Source: RI-153 sp963721725 (GTDB taxonomy: Bacteria; Chloroflexota; Anaerolineae; Caldilineales; Caldilineaceae). From it: 64,000 nt of DNA. The notes under the pieces are model-generated. The model had not been told where the DNA came from. It saw only the letters and a program-made list of their open reading frames with translations, and made no database searches. Shown in pieces: positions 48,106 through 55,991 of this stretch (within the stretch, counting starts at the first letter, position 1; each line of letters begins with the position of its first letter). A program made the translations under genes and the position numbers. The stretch spans positions 165,610 through 229,609 of the forward strand of contig CAVRLX010000033.1 of the NCBI GenBank assembly GCA_963721725.1, read 5' to 3'.

Positions 48106-50262
48106 ATGAAAAAGGATGATCCGACAAAAACGCAGCCCACTATCTCCCTCCGTGTGGCCGAAGCCCAGGCCAAAGATGCCAGCCGGGGCATCGTCCGCCT
48201 GGACCCGCTCGATCTGGAACGCCTTGACGCCAGTATCGGTGATGTGATCCGCATTCAGGGCGAGAAAAGCACCGTTGCCAGAGCCATGCCCAGCTATTTA
48301 CCGGAACGTGGCAAAGGCATTATCCAGATCGATGGCATTACCCGGGAAAATACCGGAGCCGGGCTGGATCTGTCGGTGACTGTGCAGCGCTGTAACTATC
48401 AACTGGCACGTGCGATTACGCTCACACCCCTCAGCGGAGGACGCAAGTCCCCCGGTCGCGGTCATGCCCAATACATCGGTCGTTTAATGGAAGGTCGCCC
48501 GATGATCGCTGGGGATCGGGTGCGTGTCGATCTGTTGGGCACGGGCGCACAGGATTTTCGGGTTAGCGCAGTTTCGCCCCAGGGCGTGGTCATGGTGGGC
48601 GATGGCACGAAGATCAATTTGCAGAACGAAGGGAGCGAAGAGCGCAAGCCTGTCGAGTTCACCTATGAGGATATTGGCGGCCTGCATCGGGAGATCCAGC
48701 GCATCCGCGAGATGATCGAACTGCCTTTGAAATACCCCGAAGTCTTCGAGCGGCTGGGCATTGATGCCCCCAAGGGCGTTCTGTTAAACGGCCCCCCCGG
48801 TTGTGGGAAGACGTTGATCGCGCGGGCCGTGGCCAATGAAACCAACGCCCACTTCATCACTGTGGCAGGGCCAGAAGTGATCCACAAATTCTATGGCGAA
48901 TCGGAGAAGCATCTGCGCGATATCTTCGACGAGGCCGAAAAGCGCGCTCCCAGCATTATCTTCTTGGACGAAATCGACGCCATTGCCCCCAAGCGCGAAG
49001 AGACCAGCGGCGACAAACAGGTGGAGAAGCGCGTGGTGGCCCAGTTGCTCTCGTTGATGGATGGGCTAAAGGGCCGCGGCAATGTCATTGTGATTGGGGC
49101 AACCAATATCCCCAATACCCTGGACCCGGCCCTGCGCCGACCTGGCCGTTTCGACCGCGAGATCACCATCGGCATCCCCGATCAGCGGGGACGGCTGGAA
49201 ATTTTAGAGATTCACAGCCGCGGCATGCCCCTGGCCGATAATGTCTCGTTGGAGCGGCTTGGGGCCATCACCCACGGCTTTGTGGGCGCAGATCTGGAAG
49301 CGCTCTGCCGAGAAGCGGCCATGACAGCACTGCGCGGCATCATGCCGACCATTGACTTTGCCTCGGCACAGATTCCCTATGAGCAGCTCTACGCGCTGGA
49401 AGTCACCATGGATCATTTCCTCAGCGCCCTGGCCGAGGTGGAACCGTCGGCCATTCGCGAGGTTTTCACGGAAATTCCCAATGTGAAATGGGACGAGGTG
49501 GGCGGGCTGGACGAAGTCAAAGATGCCCTGCGCGAAAGCATTGAATGGCCGTTGAAATACGCCCATCTGTTTACCCAGGCTGGAACTCGGCCCCCCAAAG
49601 GCATTCTACTCGCCGGCCCGCCCGGCGTGGGCAAAACGCTTTTAGCCAAAGCTGTCGCCAGCGAGAGCGAGGCCAACTTTATCTCGGTCAAAGGACCGGC
49701 GCTGCTCAATAAATATGTGGGCGAAAGCGAACGTGGCGTGCGGGAAGTCTTCCGCAAGGCTAAACTGGCCCACCCTTGTATTATCTTTTTCGACGAGATC
49801 GACGCCCTGGCACCGCGGCGCGGCAGTGGCAGCAACGATGTCACCGACCGGGTGCTGAGCCAGTTGTTGACCGAACTGGACGGCATTGAGGCGCTGAAAG
49901 AGGTGGTGGTCTTGGCGGCTACCAATCGCCTGGACATTTTAGATCCGGCGCTGTTGCGAGCGGGTCGCTTCGACCAGATCTTCGAGTTCCCGGCCCCCGA
50001 TCTGGCGGCACGTCGGCAGATTTTTGCCGTGCATACACGTAACAAGCCTCTGGCCGATGATGTCGATTTGGATCTGATGGCGGCTTCGTCCACGGGCATG
50101 AGCGGCGCGGATATTGAAAGTGTCTGCCAGCGGGCGGCTATGAATGCCATTCGGGAAGTTCTAAATTCGCAAAAGGGGCAGCCTGAAAGCACTTCTGAAA
50201 TTGATTTGAAGATTACGGCCCAGCATTTTGCCCAGGCCATGACAAGAGGAGCCACGATATAA
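48106..50262 (+). CDS. CDC48/p97-type double AAA+ ATPase
   Basis: 718 aa, full-length architecture: N-terminal double-psi barrel (about 10-185, starting SLRVAEAQAKDASRGIVRLD), first AAA+ domain (Walker A 229-236 GPPGCGKT, Walker B IIFLDEIDAI at 284-292, sensor GATNIPNTLDPALRRPGRFD) and second AAA+ domain (Walker A 504-511 GPPGVGKT, Walker B 559-565, AATNRLDILDPALLRAGRFD). Both arginine fingers are kept, so both rings should be active. The pore motif KYVGESE is present in the second domain. Such hexamers unfold or extract proteins. Its position between the zincin-like gene and a J-domain GvpF/L makes gas vesicle proteins its likely clients. It is not a housekeeping FtsH or Clp ATPase. Confidence 0.93.
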   Translation: MKKDDPTKTQPTISLRVAEAQAKDASRGIVRLDPLDLERLDASIGDVIRIQGEKSTVARAMPSYLPERGKGIIQIDGITRENTGAGLDLSVTVQRCNYQLARAITLTPLSGGRKSPGRGHAQYIGRLMEGRPMIAGDRVRVDLLGTGAQDFRVSAVSPQGVVMVGDGTKINLQNEGSEERKPVEFTYEDIGGLHREIQRIREMIELPLKYPEVFERLGIDAPKGVLLNGPPGCGKTLIARAVANETNAHFITVAGPEVIHKFYGESEKHLRDIFDEAEKRAPSIIFLDEIDAIAPKREETSGDKQVEKRVVAQLLSLMDGLKGRGNVIVIGATNIPNTLDPALRRPGRFDREITIGIPDQRGRLEILEIHSRGMPLADNVSLERLGAITHGFVGADLEALCREAAMTALRGIMPTIDFASAQIPYEQLYALEVTMDHFLSALAEVEPSAIREVFTEIPNVKWDEVGGLDEVKDALRESIEWPLKYAHLFTQAGTRPPKGILLAGPPGVGKTLLAKAVASESEANFISVKGPALLNKYVGESERGVREVFRKAKLAHPCIIFFDEIDALAPRRGSGSNDVTDRVLSQLLTELDGIEALKEVVVLAATNRLDILDPALLRAGRFDQIFEFPAPDLAARRQIFAVHTRNKPLADDVDLDLMAASSTGMSGADIESVCQRAAMNAIREVLNSQKGQPESTSEIDLKITAQHFAQAMTRGATI

Positions 50263-50263
50263 C

Positions 50264-51352
50264 ATGAAACATTTATACGGGATTGTTCCCACAAATAGTG
50301 CAATGGGGGCGGGGCTTGACATCGTTGGCGTCAACGGCTTCCCGGTCCAGTTGCTTTCGCACAACGGGGTAACGGCGATTGTCAGCGAAAGCAAGTACAA
50401 AGACTACGGTCACCTCTCCAAGTCGGCCCTGGTACAAGTATTGGCCCACCATCAGCGGGTGACAGAGAGCATGATGCCGCGGGCGGCTGTGCTTTTGCCC
50501 GTCAAATTCGGGACGCTCTTGTCGGCGGAAAGTGTAAAGGGGTTGTTGGCCCAATCATGCAGCGCCTTTGAGGATGCGTTCCAGACGCTGACGGGGAAAG
50601 TCGAGGTAGAGGTGGTGGCAACTTGGCAACCAGAGCGCATTTTGGCAGAGATTGCCCAGGAACCGACAGTGGTGGAGTTGCGAGCGGCAGCGGTGGGGCG
50701 GACACCTGCCGAGGTACAACAGTTGCAGATCGTCGTCGGCCAAATTGTGATGGCGGGGCTAAATGCCCGCAAAGAGGCTTATCAGCAACAAATTTTGGAG
50801 AGCTTGCGCGATGTGGTTGACGACATGGAGATTAACTTGAATCTCAACGAGCAAGTGGTGGCAAATCTGGCCTTTCTGCTCTCCAGCAATAAGCAAGCCG
50901 AGTTTGATCAGCGCATCGAAGCGTTGGATGCCCGCCTGGGCGGCCAACTCGATTTTAAGATTATCGGACCGCTGCCTGCCCACAGTTTCAGCACGGTGGA
51001 AGTTCTCAAAATCAGTGCAAAGGATGTTACATGGGCGCGTGAACTCTTGGAGATTGGTGAAGCGGTCACGGCGGATGAGATCCGGGCTGCCTTTATGCGT
51101 CTGGCCCGCCAATATCATCCCGACGCAGCGCAGGATAACCCGATGGCGGCGGAGCAGTTCTCCGAGATTAACGAAGCCAACCAGTTATTACGTCAGTGTC
51201 ATGCCGTGCAATATCAGGCGTTGGCGCAACCGCCCAAGCGTGCAGACGGTTCGGATCTGCCTGAAAACGAATTTCGCTGTGACTTCTCTCCCGCGGCGGT
51301 GAACGGCGCATTGCTGGTCAATCTGTGTCGTTCTTCAGAGTTGACCAGTTAA
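50264..51352 (+). CDS. GvpF/GvpL-family protein fused to a C-terminal J domain
   Basis: 362 aa. Residues 1-250 are a GvpF/L protein: MKHLYGIVPTN, the HHQRVTE and RAAVLLPVKFGTLL region, and FKIIGPLPAHSF before the end of the fold. Residues 257-310 form a J domain: TWARELLEIGEAVTADEIRAAFMRLARQYHPDAAQDN, with HPD at 285-287. The last 50 residues have no clear fold. GvpF/L proteins are thought to cap nascent GvpA; a J domain would recruit Hsp70. The gene begins two bases after the ATPase stop codon. It looks like an unusual version among GvpF/L proteins. Confidence 0.9.
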   Translation: MKHLYGIVPTNSAMGAGLDIVGVNGFPVQLLSHNGVTAIVSESKYKDYGHLSKSALVQVLAHHQRVTESMMPRAAVLLPVKFGTLLSAESVKGLLAQSCSAFEDAFQTLTGKVEVEVVATWQPERILAEIAQEPTVVELRAAAVGRTPAEVQQLQIVVGQIVMAGLNARKEAYQQQILESLRDVVDDMEINLNLNEQVVANLAFLLSSNKQAEFDQRIEALDARLGGQLDFKIIGPLPAHSFSTVEVLKISAKDVTWARELLEIGEAVTADEIRAAFMRLARQYHPDAAQDNPMAAEQFSEINEANQLLRQCHAVQYQALAQPPKRADGSDLPENEFRCDFSPAAVNGALLVNLCRSSELTS

Positions 51353-51379
51353 CAAATTAGAGATAGGAGACTGACAGAG

Positions 51380-52153
51380 ATGAAAAAGCTGAATGAGTCC
51401 GAATATCAATATGTCTACGGTTTCTTCCGGGGGAACACGCCCCAGACGTTTACCGATCGCGGCATGGGCGACCGGGGAGATCCGGTGACGAGTTTGCATT
51501 ATCAAGATCTGGGCGCATTTGTCAGCACGTCTCCCCTGATGGAGTATGACAGCAGCCGGCGCAATATGATGACTCACACCCGCGTGCAGGAAGAGGCGAT
51601 GGAGCGCTACTCGATTCTGCCCGTCCGCTTCAACACAGTTTCGCCCGACATAGAGATGGTCTCGCAATTGCTGCATGATCGGTATGATGAGTTTCAATCG
51701 CTGCTTGACGAGATGGTGGGCAAGGTCGAGATGGGGTTGAAGGCGATCTGGTACGATGGCATTGTCTTTGAAGAGATTCTGGCTGAAAACTCAGGCATTC
51801 GCCGCCTGCGCGATGCCCTGCAAGGGCGGTCGGAGGAGGAAACCCATTACGAACGCATCCATCTGGGCGAGCGGGTTGAGAAGGCTCTGAATAAAAAACG
51901 CCAGGATGAAGAGTGGACGATTTTAGAGGCGCTGCGTCCCTTTACGTGTGAAGAGAAGTGCAATGCCGTTATCGGAGACCGTATGATCGTCAACGCGGCC
52001 TTTTTGGTGGAACAAAAGAGGCTACCCGAGTTGGAAGCGGCAGTGCTGGCGCTGGACGAAAAGATGGGCCAGCGGATTCTCTTCCGGTTGGTTGGTCCTG
52101 TCCCCCCCTACAATTTCATCAATGTGACCATCTCATGGAATAAAAAGCCATGA
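51380..52153 (+). CDS. gvpF: Gas vesicle accessory protein GvpF/GvpL
   Basis: 257 aa, the usual length of the family. Typical features: QYVYGFFRGNTPQTF at the start, the central YSILPVRFNTVSPDIEMV and a C-terminal GPVPPYNFINVTISW. The family makes two mixed alpha/beta domains that bind GvpA monomers during assembly. AGGAG lies upstream of the ATG and the stop codon overlaps gvpG. The assignment to F rather than L is arbitrary. Confidence 0.93.
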   Translation: MKKLNESEYQYVYGFFRGNTPQTFTDRGMGDRGDPVTSLHYQDLGAFVSTSPLMEYDSSRRNMMTHTRVQEEAMERYSILPVRFNTVSPDIEMVSQLLHDRYDEFQSLLDEMVGKVEMGLKAIWYDGIVFEEILAENSGIRRLRDALQGRSEEETHYERIHLGERVEKALNKKRQDEEWTILEALRPFTCEEKCNAVIGDRMIVNAAFLVEQKRLPELEAAVLALDEKMGQRILFRLVGPVPPYNFINVTISWNKKP

Positions 52154-52416
52154 ACATTCTGCTCAGATTGCTTACCTTCCCTGTGATGGGACCACTGGAC
52201 GCCACGGTATGGGCGGCCCAGAAGATCGCCGAGCGAGCCGAAAACGTCTATTACGATGACATGCCCATTCGCATCGCTTTGCAAGAGTTGGAGCTACGTC
52301 TTGATTTGGGCGAAATGAGCGAAGAAGCATTCGAGGCAGAAGAAGCATTGTTGTTAATCCGTCTACAAGAAGTCCGAGATTACAAACGTCAACAACTATT
52401 AGGAGGCACGTCATGA
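52150..52416 (+). CDS. gvpG: Gas vesicle protein GvpG
   Basis: 88 aa. LLTFPVMGPLDATVWAAQKIAERAE followed by an acidic helix with MSEEAFEAEEALLLIRLQE matches the GvpG family, a small helical assembly factor. Start and stop codons overlap with the neighbouring gvpF and gvpO (ATGA), so translation is coupled. Confidence 0.93.
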   Translation: MNILLRLLTFPVMGPLDATVWAAQKIAERAENVYYDDMPIRIALQELELRLDLGEMSEEAFEAEEALLLIRLQEVRDYKRQQLLGGTS

Positions 52417-52679
52417 AAACAAGCGAATTGATTCAAGTAGCAAAAAGTGAAATTACGGCCACAATTGGATTGCAGTTGGAGAGCATTTCTTCGGTCCGCA
52501 AAGATGGCGAACAATGGATGGTTCATGCAGATATGCTGGAACTGCAAATGACGCCCGACACTCAGGACATCCTGGGCGTCTATGAGGTGATATTAGATGC
52601 CGACGCCAATTTATTAAGCTATCACCGGTTGGGGCGCCACCGCCGCTCGCAATTGGAGATTGAACGTGAAGATGGATGA
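52413..52679 (+). CDS. gvpO: Gas vesicle protein GvpO
   Basis: 88 aa. LQLESISSVRKDGEQWMVHADMLELQMTPDTQDILGVYEVILDADANLLSYHRLGRHRR is typical of GvpO, which is needed in haloarchaea for gas vesicle production, probably as an assembly factor. Its start overlaps the gvpG stop and its stop overlaps the next gvpF/L start. Confidence 0.93.
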   Translation: MKTSELIQVAKSEITATIGLQLESISSVRKDGEQWMVHADMLELQMTPDTQDILGVYEVILDADANLLSYHRLGRHRRSQLEIEREDG

Positions 52680-53581
52680 GTCACGCGCGCTGGGTGACCT
52701 AGCCGTGGATCTAACGCTAGCGGGGGATGCGCCGATCTGCGTTTATGCCATCCTCCCGGCGCCAGGGATGGAGATACCCTCCATCCCTGGCATCGACCCA
52801 GGCTGGTCAACTTATGCGCTGACGATCAATGCTGTGCAGGCCATCGTCAGCCAAGTGCGGGCCGAAAAATTCACGCAAGCTGCGCTGGAAAGTGGCCTGC
52901 AAGATCCGGTTTGGATCGATCTCCATGTGCGGGCGCACCAGCAGGTGTTAGATGCGCTTGTGGCGACGGGCGAGCCTGTGATCCCCCTGCGCTTTAGTAC
53001 GATCTATCGTGACGAGGCAGCTGTGCGCAGCACGCCGACAGCCTACGAACCGTCACTTGTGGCCGAGATGGAGCGCCTGCGCGATCAACAAGAGTGGGGC
53101 GTCAAGCTATTTGTGACCTACGCTCGATTACAGGCGGCCATCCTCAGCCCAGATGCGGAGCCGGGGAATGAGGCGTTTACACGGCTGCTTGGTGTGGAGA
53201 AGGATGCGACGCTGTGGGTATTACAGCGTCGCATTGCTGGCATGTCTGCCGGAGGCGCGTTTTTGCTGCAAAAGAAGTTGGATAACTTGGTCGCCGCCAA
53301 AGCCGACGATCTGGTGGCGGCGATTGTTGAGGAGAGCCATACCCGTTTATCGGGCAAAGCGACGGCAGAAACCAGCCTGGCCCTGCACGCCAACCCGCCA
53401 GGTATGGTACTCAATGCTGCCTATCTGGTGGCTGTGCAGGAATTCCATGCGTTTCGCGGTGGAACTGGCCGCCTTGGGCGATGCCTATGGCAAGGCGGGT
53501 ATCCGTTATGAATTAAGCGGCCCCTGGCCGGCCTATAACTTTGTCGAGATGGATATGAACGACCCAGGAGGTGATCAATGA
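52666..53581 (+). CDS. gvpL: Gas vesicle accessory protein GvpF/GvpL (frame break near 53,450)
   Basis: About 304 aa. VYAILPAPGMEIPSIPGID, then GEPVIPLRFSTIYRDEAAV and a C-terminal ELSGPWPAYNFVEMDM are GvpF/L features. Similarity shifts frame near 53,450 (YLVAVQEFHAF, then ELAALGDAYGKAGIRYELSG). GTG at 52,666 has GGAG eight bases upstream; ATG at 52,672 is an alternative. Stop overlaps the next gene's start. Confidence 0.9.
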
Positions 53582-53784
53582 GTACAGGTATAGCCATTCG
53601 CCATAAAGATGTGGCCCTTTTAGAACTCTTAGACCGTGTTCTGGAGAAGGGCGTCGTGATCGCTGGCGATGTGACCATTTCCGTTGCGGACATTGATTTG
53701 ATCTACCTAGGTTTGCGCGTTTTGCTCTGTTCGGTGGAGCGTATGCAGCGCATGGAAGAAGTCGATTTGTGGAATTCAACATGA
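53578..53784 (+). CDS. gvpJ: GvpA-family minor protein (GvpJ/M/S-like)
   Basis: 68 aa. It shares the GvpA core (LLELLDRVLEKGVVIAGDVTISVADIDLIYLGLRVLLCSVERM) but differs at the ends, as in GvpJ/M/S proteins that help start gas vesicle growth at the tips. Overlaps both neighbours by four bases. J versus M/S cannot be told from this sequence alone. Confidence 0.9.
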   Translation: MSTGIAIRHKDVALLELLDRVLEKGVVIAGDVTISVADIDLIYLGLRVLLCSVERMQRMEEVDLWNST

Positions 53785-54626
53785 GAGATACACAAAATGG
53801 GTCGGGGCGAGTGTCTCATTCAGAACATCCCCCCCGCACAACTGGAGCCTTGCACACGAGCAACTGTTACCTGTATGCAATTGTCCATGCGGAGACGACA
53901 TCTCAGGCAGCGCTGGATGAGGCCGGGCCGGGTCTGCGCGATGCCCCACTGCAAATGATTGTACAGGGTGAACTGGCTGCCCTTGTCAGCGCTTGGTATC
54001 CCACCCACCTAGAGTCTATCCCGGCTGCGACGGAAGACGACGTATGGCGACACGAGCATATCATTGAAGCCATGATGGAGCGCGGGCCGACGCTACCCGT
54101 GCGCTTTGGCACAATTCTGGTGGATGCGGCACGGGTGATGGATCTGTTGTCCAGGCGTCGGGAAGCATTTGAGGCAGATTTGGCCCACGTAGCCGGTCGC
54201 GTTGAAATGGGTTTGCGTGTGATTTGGATCCCGCCCATGCCAACCGAGACCAATGAACCAGCGCCTCGTCCTGTGTACAAAATTGAAATGGTCCAAGGCG
54301 AGGATGGCAGCACACCGCTGAGCGGATCGGGCAAAATCTATCTTCAAATGCTGGCAGCAGAGCAGAGACGTAAAGACGAAATCCAAACCAAAGGCAATGA
54401 ATTGGCTGCGGAACTAAACGAACGATTGCAATCCCTGGCCGCAGATGTTCAGATGCAGATTCTCCAAAGCGAGCGTATGCTGCTCAGTGCCGCTTATTTA
54501 ATTGAGAAGAATTTGGTAGATATCTTCCACAGCCACATTGAATCGCTGCGACTGGCGTATCCGAATCTGTCGTTTCTATCCAATGGCCCCTGGCCTGCCT
54601 ATCATTTTGTCAATCGTGGGCGGTAA
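53781..54626 (+). CDS. gvpL: Gas vesicle accessory protein GvpF/GvpL (fourth copy)
   Basis: 281 aa. CYLYAIVHAETTSQAALDEAGPGL, TLPVRFGTILVDAARVMDLL and a C-terminal SNGPWPAYHFVNRGR mark the family. A charged stretch (AEQRRKDEIQTKGNELAAELNERL) inserts between the domains. It ends a run of tightly overlapping genes that begins with gvpF at 51,380. Confidence 0.92.
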   Translation: MRDTQNGSGRVSHSEHPPRTTGALHTSNCYLYAIVHAETTSQAALDEAGPGLRDAPLQMIVQGELAALVSAWYPTHLESIPAATEDDVWRHEHIIEAMMERGPTLPVRFGTILVDAARVMDLLSRRREAFEADLAHVAGRVEMGLRVIWIPPMPTETNEPAPRPVYKIEMVQGEDGSTPLSGSGKIYLQMLAAEQRRKDEIQTKGNELAAELNERLQSLAADVQMQILQSERMLLSAAYLIEKNLVDIFHSHIESLRLAYPNLSFLSNGPWPAYHFVNRGR

Positions 54627-54692
54627 ATCGTTAAAATACCAATCGTCTTGTCTGCTTCATTGAAACGGCCCATACACAGGAGAGAGCGAGTG

Positions 54693-55064
54693 ATGGTGAA
54701 CCAAGTACAAGCGGACCGAGTACAAGCGGACCGAGTCCAGGGCGAGATTGAGGCCCTCGACTTGTTTGCAGCGGAGATCAAAAAAATTGAGAATACCATT
54801 CCCAAACGCATTAACGCTGACCCGGAGCACCTGGAAAACGGGCTGGCGCGGTTGGTGCTGACGCTTATCGATCTATTGCGCCGTTTGCTCGAGAGGCAGG
54901 CCATCCGGCGCATGGAAGGTGGTTCCTTGACCGACGAGGAGACCGAACGGTTGGGCATGGCCTTTCTACGCATGGAGGCAAAAATGGATGAATTCAAAGA
55001 AATTTTTGGTCTTACCGACGAAGACCTCAATATAAATCTGGGGCCATTGGGCGATCTTATATAG
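54693..55064 (+). CDS. gvpK: Gas vesicle protein GvpK
   Basis: 123 aa, helical. KRINADPEHLENGLARLVLTLIDLLRRLLERQAIRRMEGGSLTDEETERLGMAFLRMEAKMDE is the GvpK signature; the C-terminal LTDEDLNINLGPLGDLI also fits. GvpK is conserved in almost all gvp loci and needed for assembly. CAGGAGAG precedes the start. The repeat VQADRVQADRVQG near the N-terminus is a short coding duplication. Confidence 0.95.
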   Translation: MVNQVQADRVQADRVQGEIEALDLFAAEIKKIENTIPKRINADPEHLENGLARLVLTLIDLLRRLLERQAIRRMEGGSLTDEETERLGMAFLRMEAKMDEFKEIFGLTDEDLNINLGPLGDLI

Positions 55065-55065
55065 T

Positions 55066-55134
55066 AAGCAGCGCCACAAAGGAACGTTTTTTGCTCTTTG
55101 AAAAATGCCCTTGTGTGCGGCTGCGGAGTATAGA
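55066..55134 (+). repeat. 69-bp element, copy A (inverted copy at 57,912)
   Basis: Between gvpK and the next gvpA paralogue. It matches, as its reverse complement, 57,912-57,980 at about 58 of 69 bases, including CCACAAAGGAAC and TTGTGTGCGGCTG. No inner palindrome stands out. Confidence 0.75.
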
Positions 55135-55167
55135 AGAACCGCACGCTCCCCATAGGAGACGATTCAC

Positions 55168-55473
55168 ATGTCTGAAAATAGGGCGATTACCCATTCTGTA
55201 CAAACTTCGGGCCTGGCCGACATTCTGGAACGAGTGTTGGATAAAGGCATTGTCATCGCCGGCGATATTACGATCTCGCTGGCCGATGTGGAACTGTTAA
55301 ATATTAAGATCCGGCTATTAGTAGCCTCGGTCGACAAAGCACAGGAGATTGGCATTAACTGGTGGAAGAGTGATCCAGCGCTCTCGTCTCATGCCCACGA
55401 ACTCCAAGCGGAGAATCAACTGTTGCGCGACCGATTGGACAAACTGGAATCTCGCTTGCCAGCAACGGCGTAG
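55168..55473 (+). CDS. gvpS: GvpA-family minor protein with coiled-coil tail (GvpJ/S-like)
   Basis: 101 aa. GvpA-like core GLADILERVLDKGIVIAGDITISLADVELLNIKIRLLVASVDKAQEIG, followed by a helical tail with heptad leucines (LQAENQLLRDRLDKLESRL), typical of GvpJ/S extensions. Preceded by ATAGGAG. Probably a nucleation protein rather than a wall protein. Confidence 0.9.
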   Translation: MSENRAITHSVQTSGLADILERVLDKGIVIAGDITISLADVELLNIKIRLLVASVDKAQEIGINWWKSDPALSSHAHELQAENQLLRDRLDKLESRLPATA

Positions 55474-55499
55474 GCCCTACTATACAATGGAGAATAATC

Positions 55500-55877
55500 A
55501 TGAATGAGAAGCGCAAAGAACTCATGACTGCGGATACTGTAGAAGTCCCCTGTGCTTTTTGCAAAGGCAAAGGCAAAGATCAGTTTGAATTGCTTTCGTC
55601 TTTGTCCACCTGCCAGGTGTGCAGCGGCAGCGGCACACGGCTACTGGTGCTTCCGATTGCCAAGTGTGCCTATTGTCGGGGGAGCGGCGTTCATCCCCAC
55701 TCTCGCTTGGTCTGTATGAGTTGCAACGGCGCAGGACAGGTCACTGTGCCAGCGGATGCTATCATTTGCCCCAGTTGCAACGGCAGTGGGCAAGAATCCG
55801 ATCACCACTTTCGAGATAGTGTCTTATCCTGTAACACATGTAAAGGCAAAGGCATGGTCCATCCGAGCATGGTTTGA
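55500..55877 (+). CDS. DnaJ-type CxxCxGxG zinc-finger protein
   Basis: 125 aa containing six motifs: CAFCKGKG, CQVCSGSG, CAYCRGSG, CMSCNGAG, CPSCNGSG and CNTCKGKG. These are the repeats of the DnaJ cysteine-rich domain, which has four in DnaJ. There is no J domain and no substrate-binding C-terminal domain. In DnaJ this zinc region helps bind unfolded substrate and works with Hsp70. Together with the J domain on the GvpF/L protein at 50,264 it makes a split DnaJ. Other CxxCxGxG proteins without J domains occur in bacteria, so function is inferred. Confidence 0.9.
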   Translation: MNEKRKELMTADTVEVPCAFCKGKGKDQFELLSSLSTCQVCSGSGTRLLVLPIAKCAYCRGSGVHPHSRLVCMSCNGAGQVTVPADAIICPSCNGSGQESDHHFRDSVLSCNTCKGKGMVHPSMV

Positions 55878-55894
55878 AACTTTCTGCCCAGTTT

Positions 55895-55931
55895 AAACCA
55901 GCGCGTGATATATAAACCAGCGCGTGGTATA
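55895..55931 (+). promoter_or_regulatory. Tandem direct repeats upstream of the histidine kinase gene
   Basis: AAACCAGCGCGTGATATA and AAACCAGCGCGTGGTATA, 18 of 18 bases except one, repeated with a 19-bp period (55,895 and 55,914). TATAGT at 55,928-55,933 could be a -10 box. Two bound dimers spaced by about two helical turns would fit a response-regulator operator. Confidence 0.5.
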
Positions 55932-55991
55932 GTGGAATAAAGATAAATAATAGGATTGGTACCAGCTTTACTTCTGTTCCAGAAAGATGTG

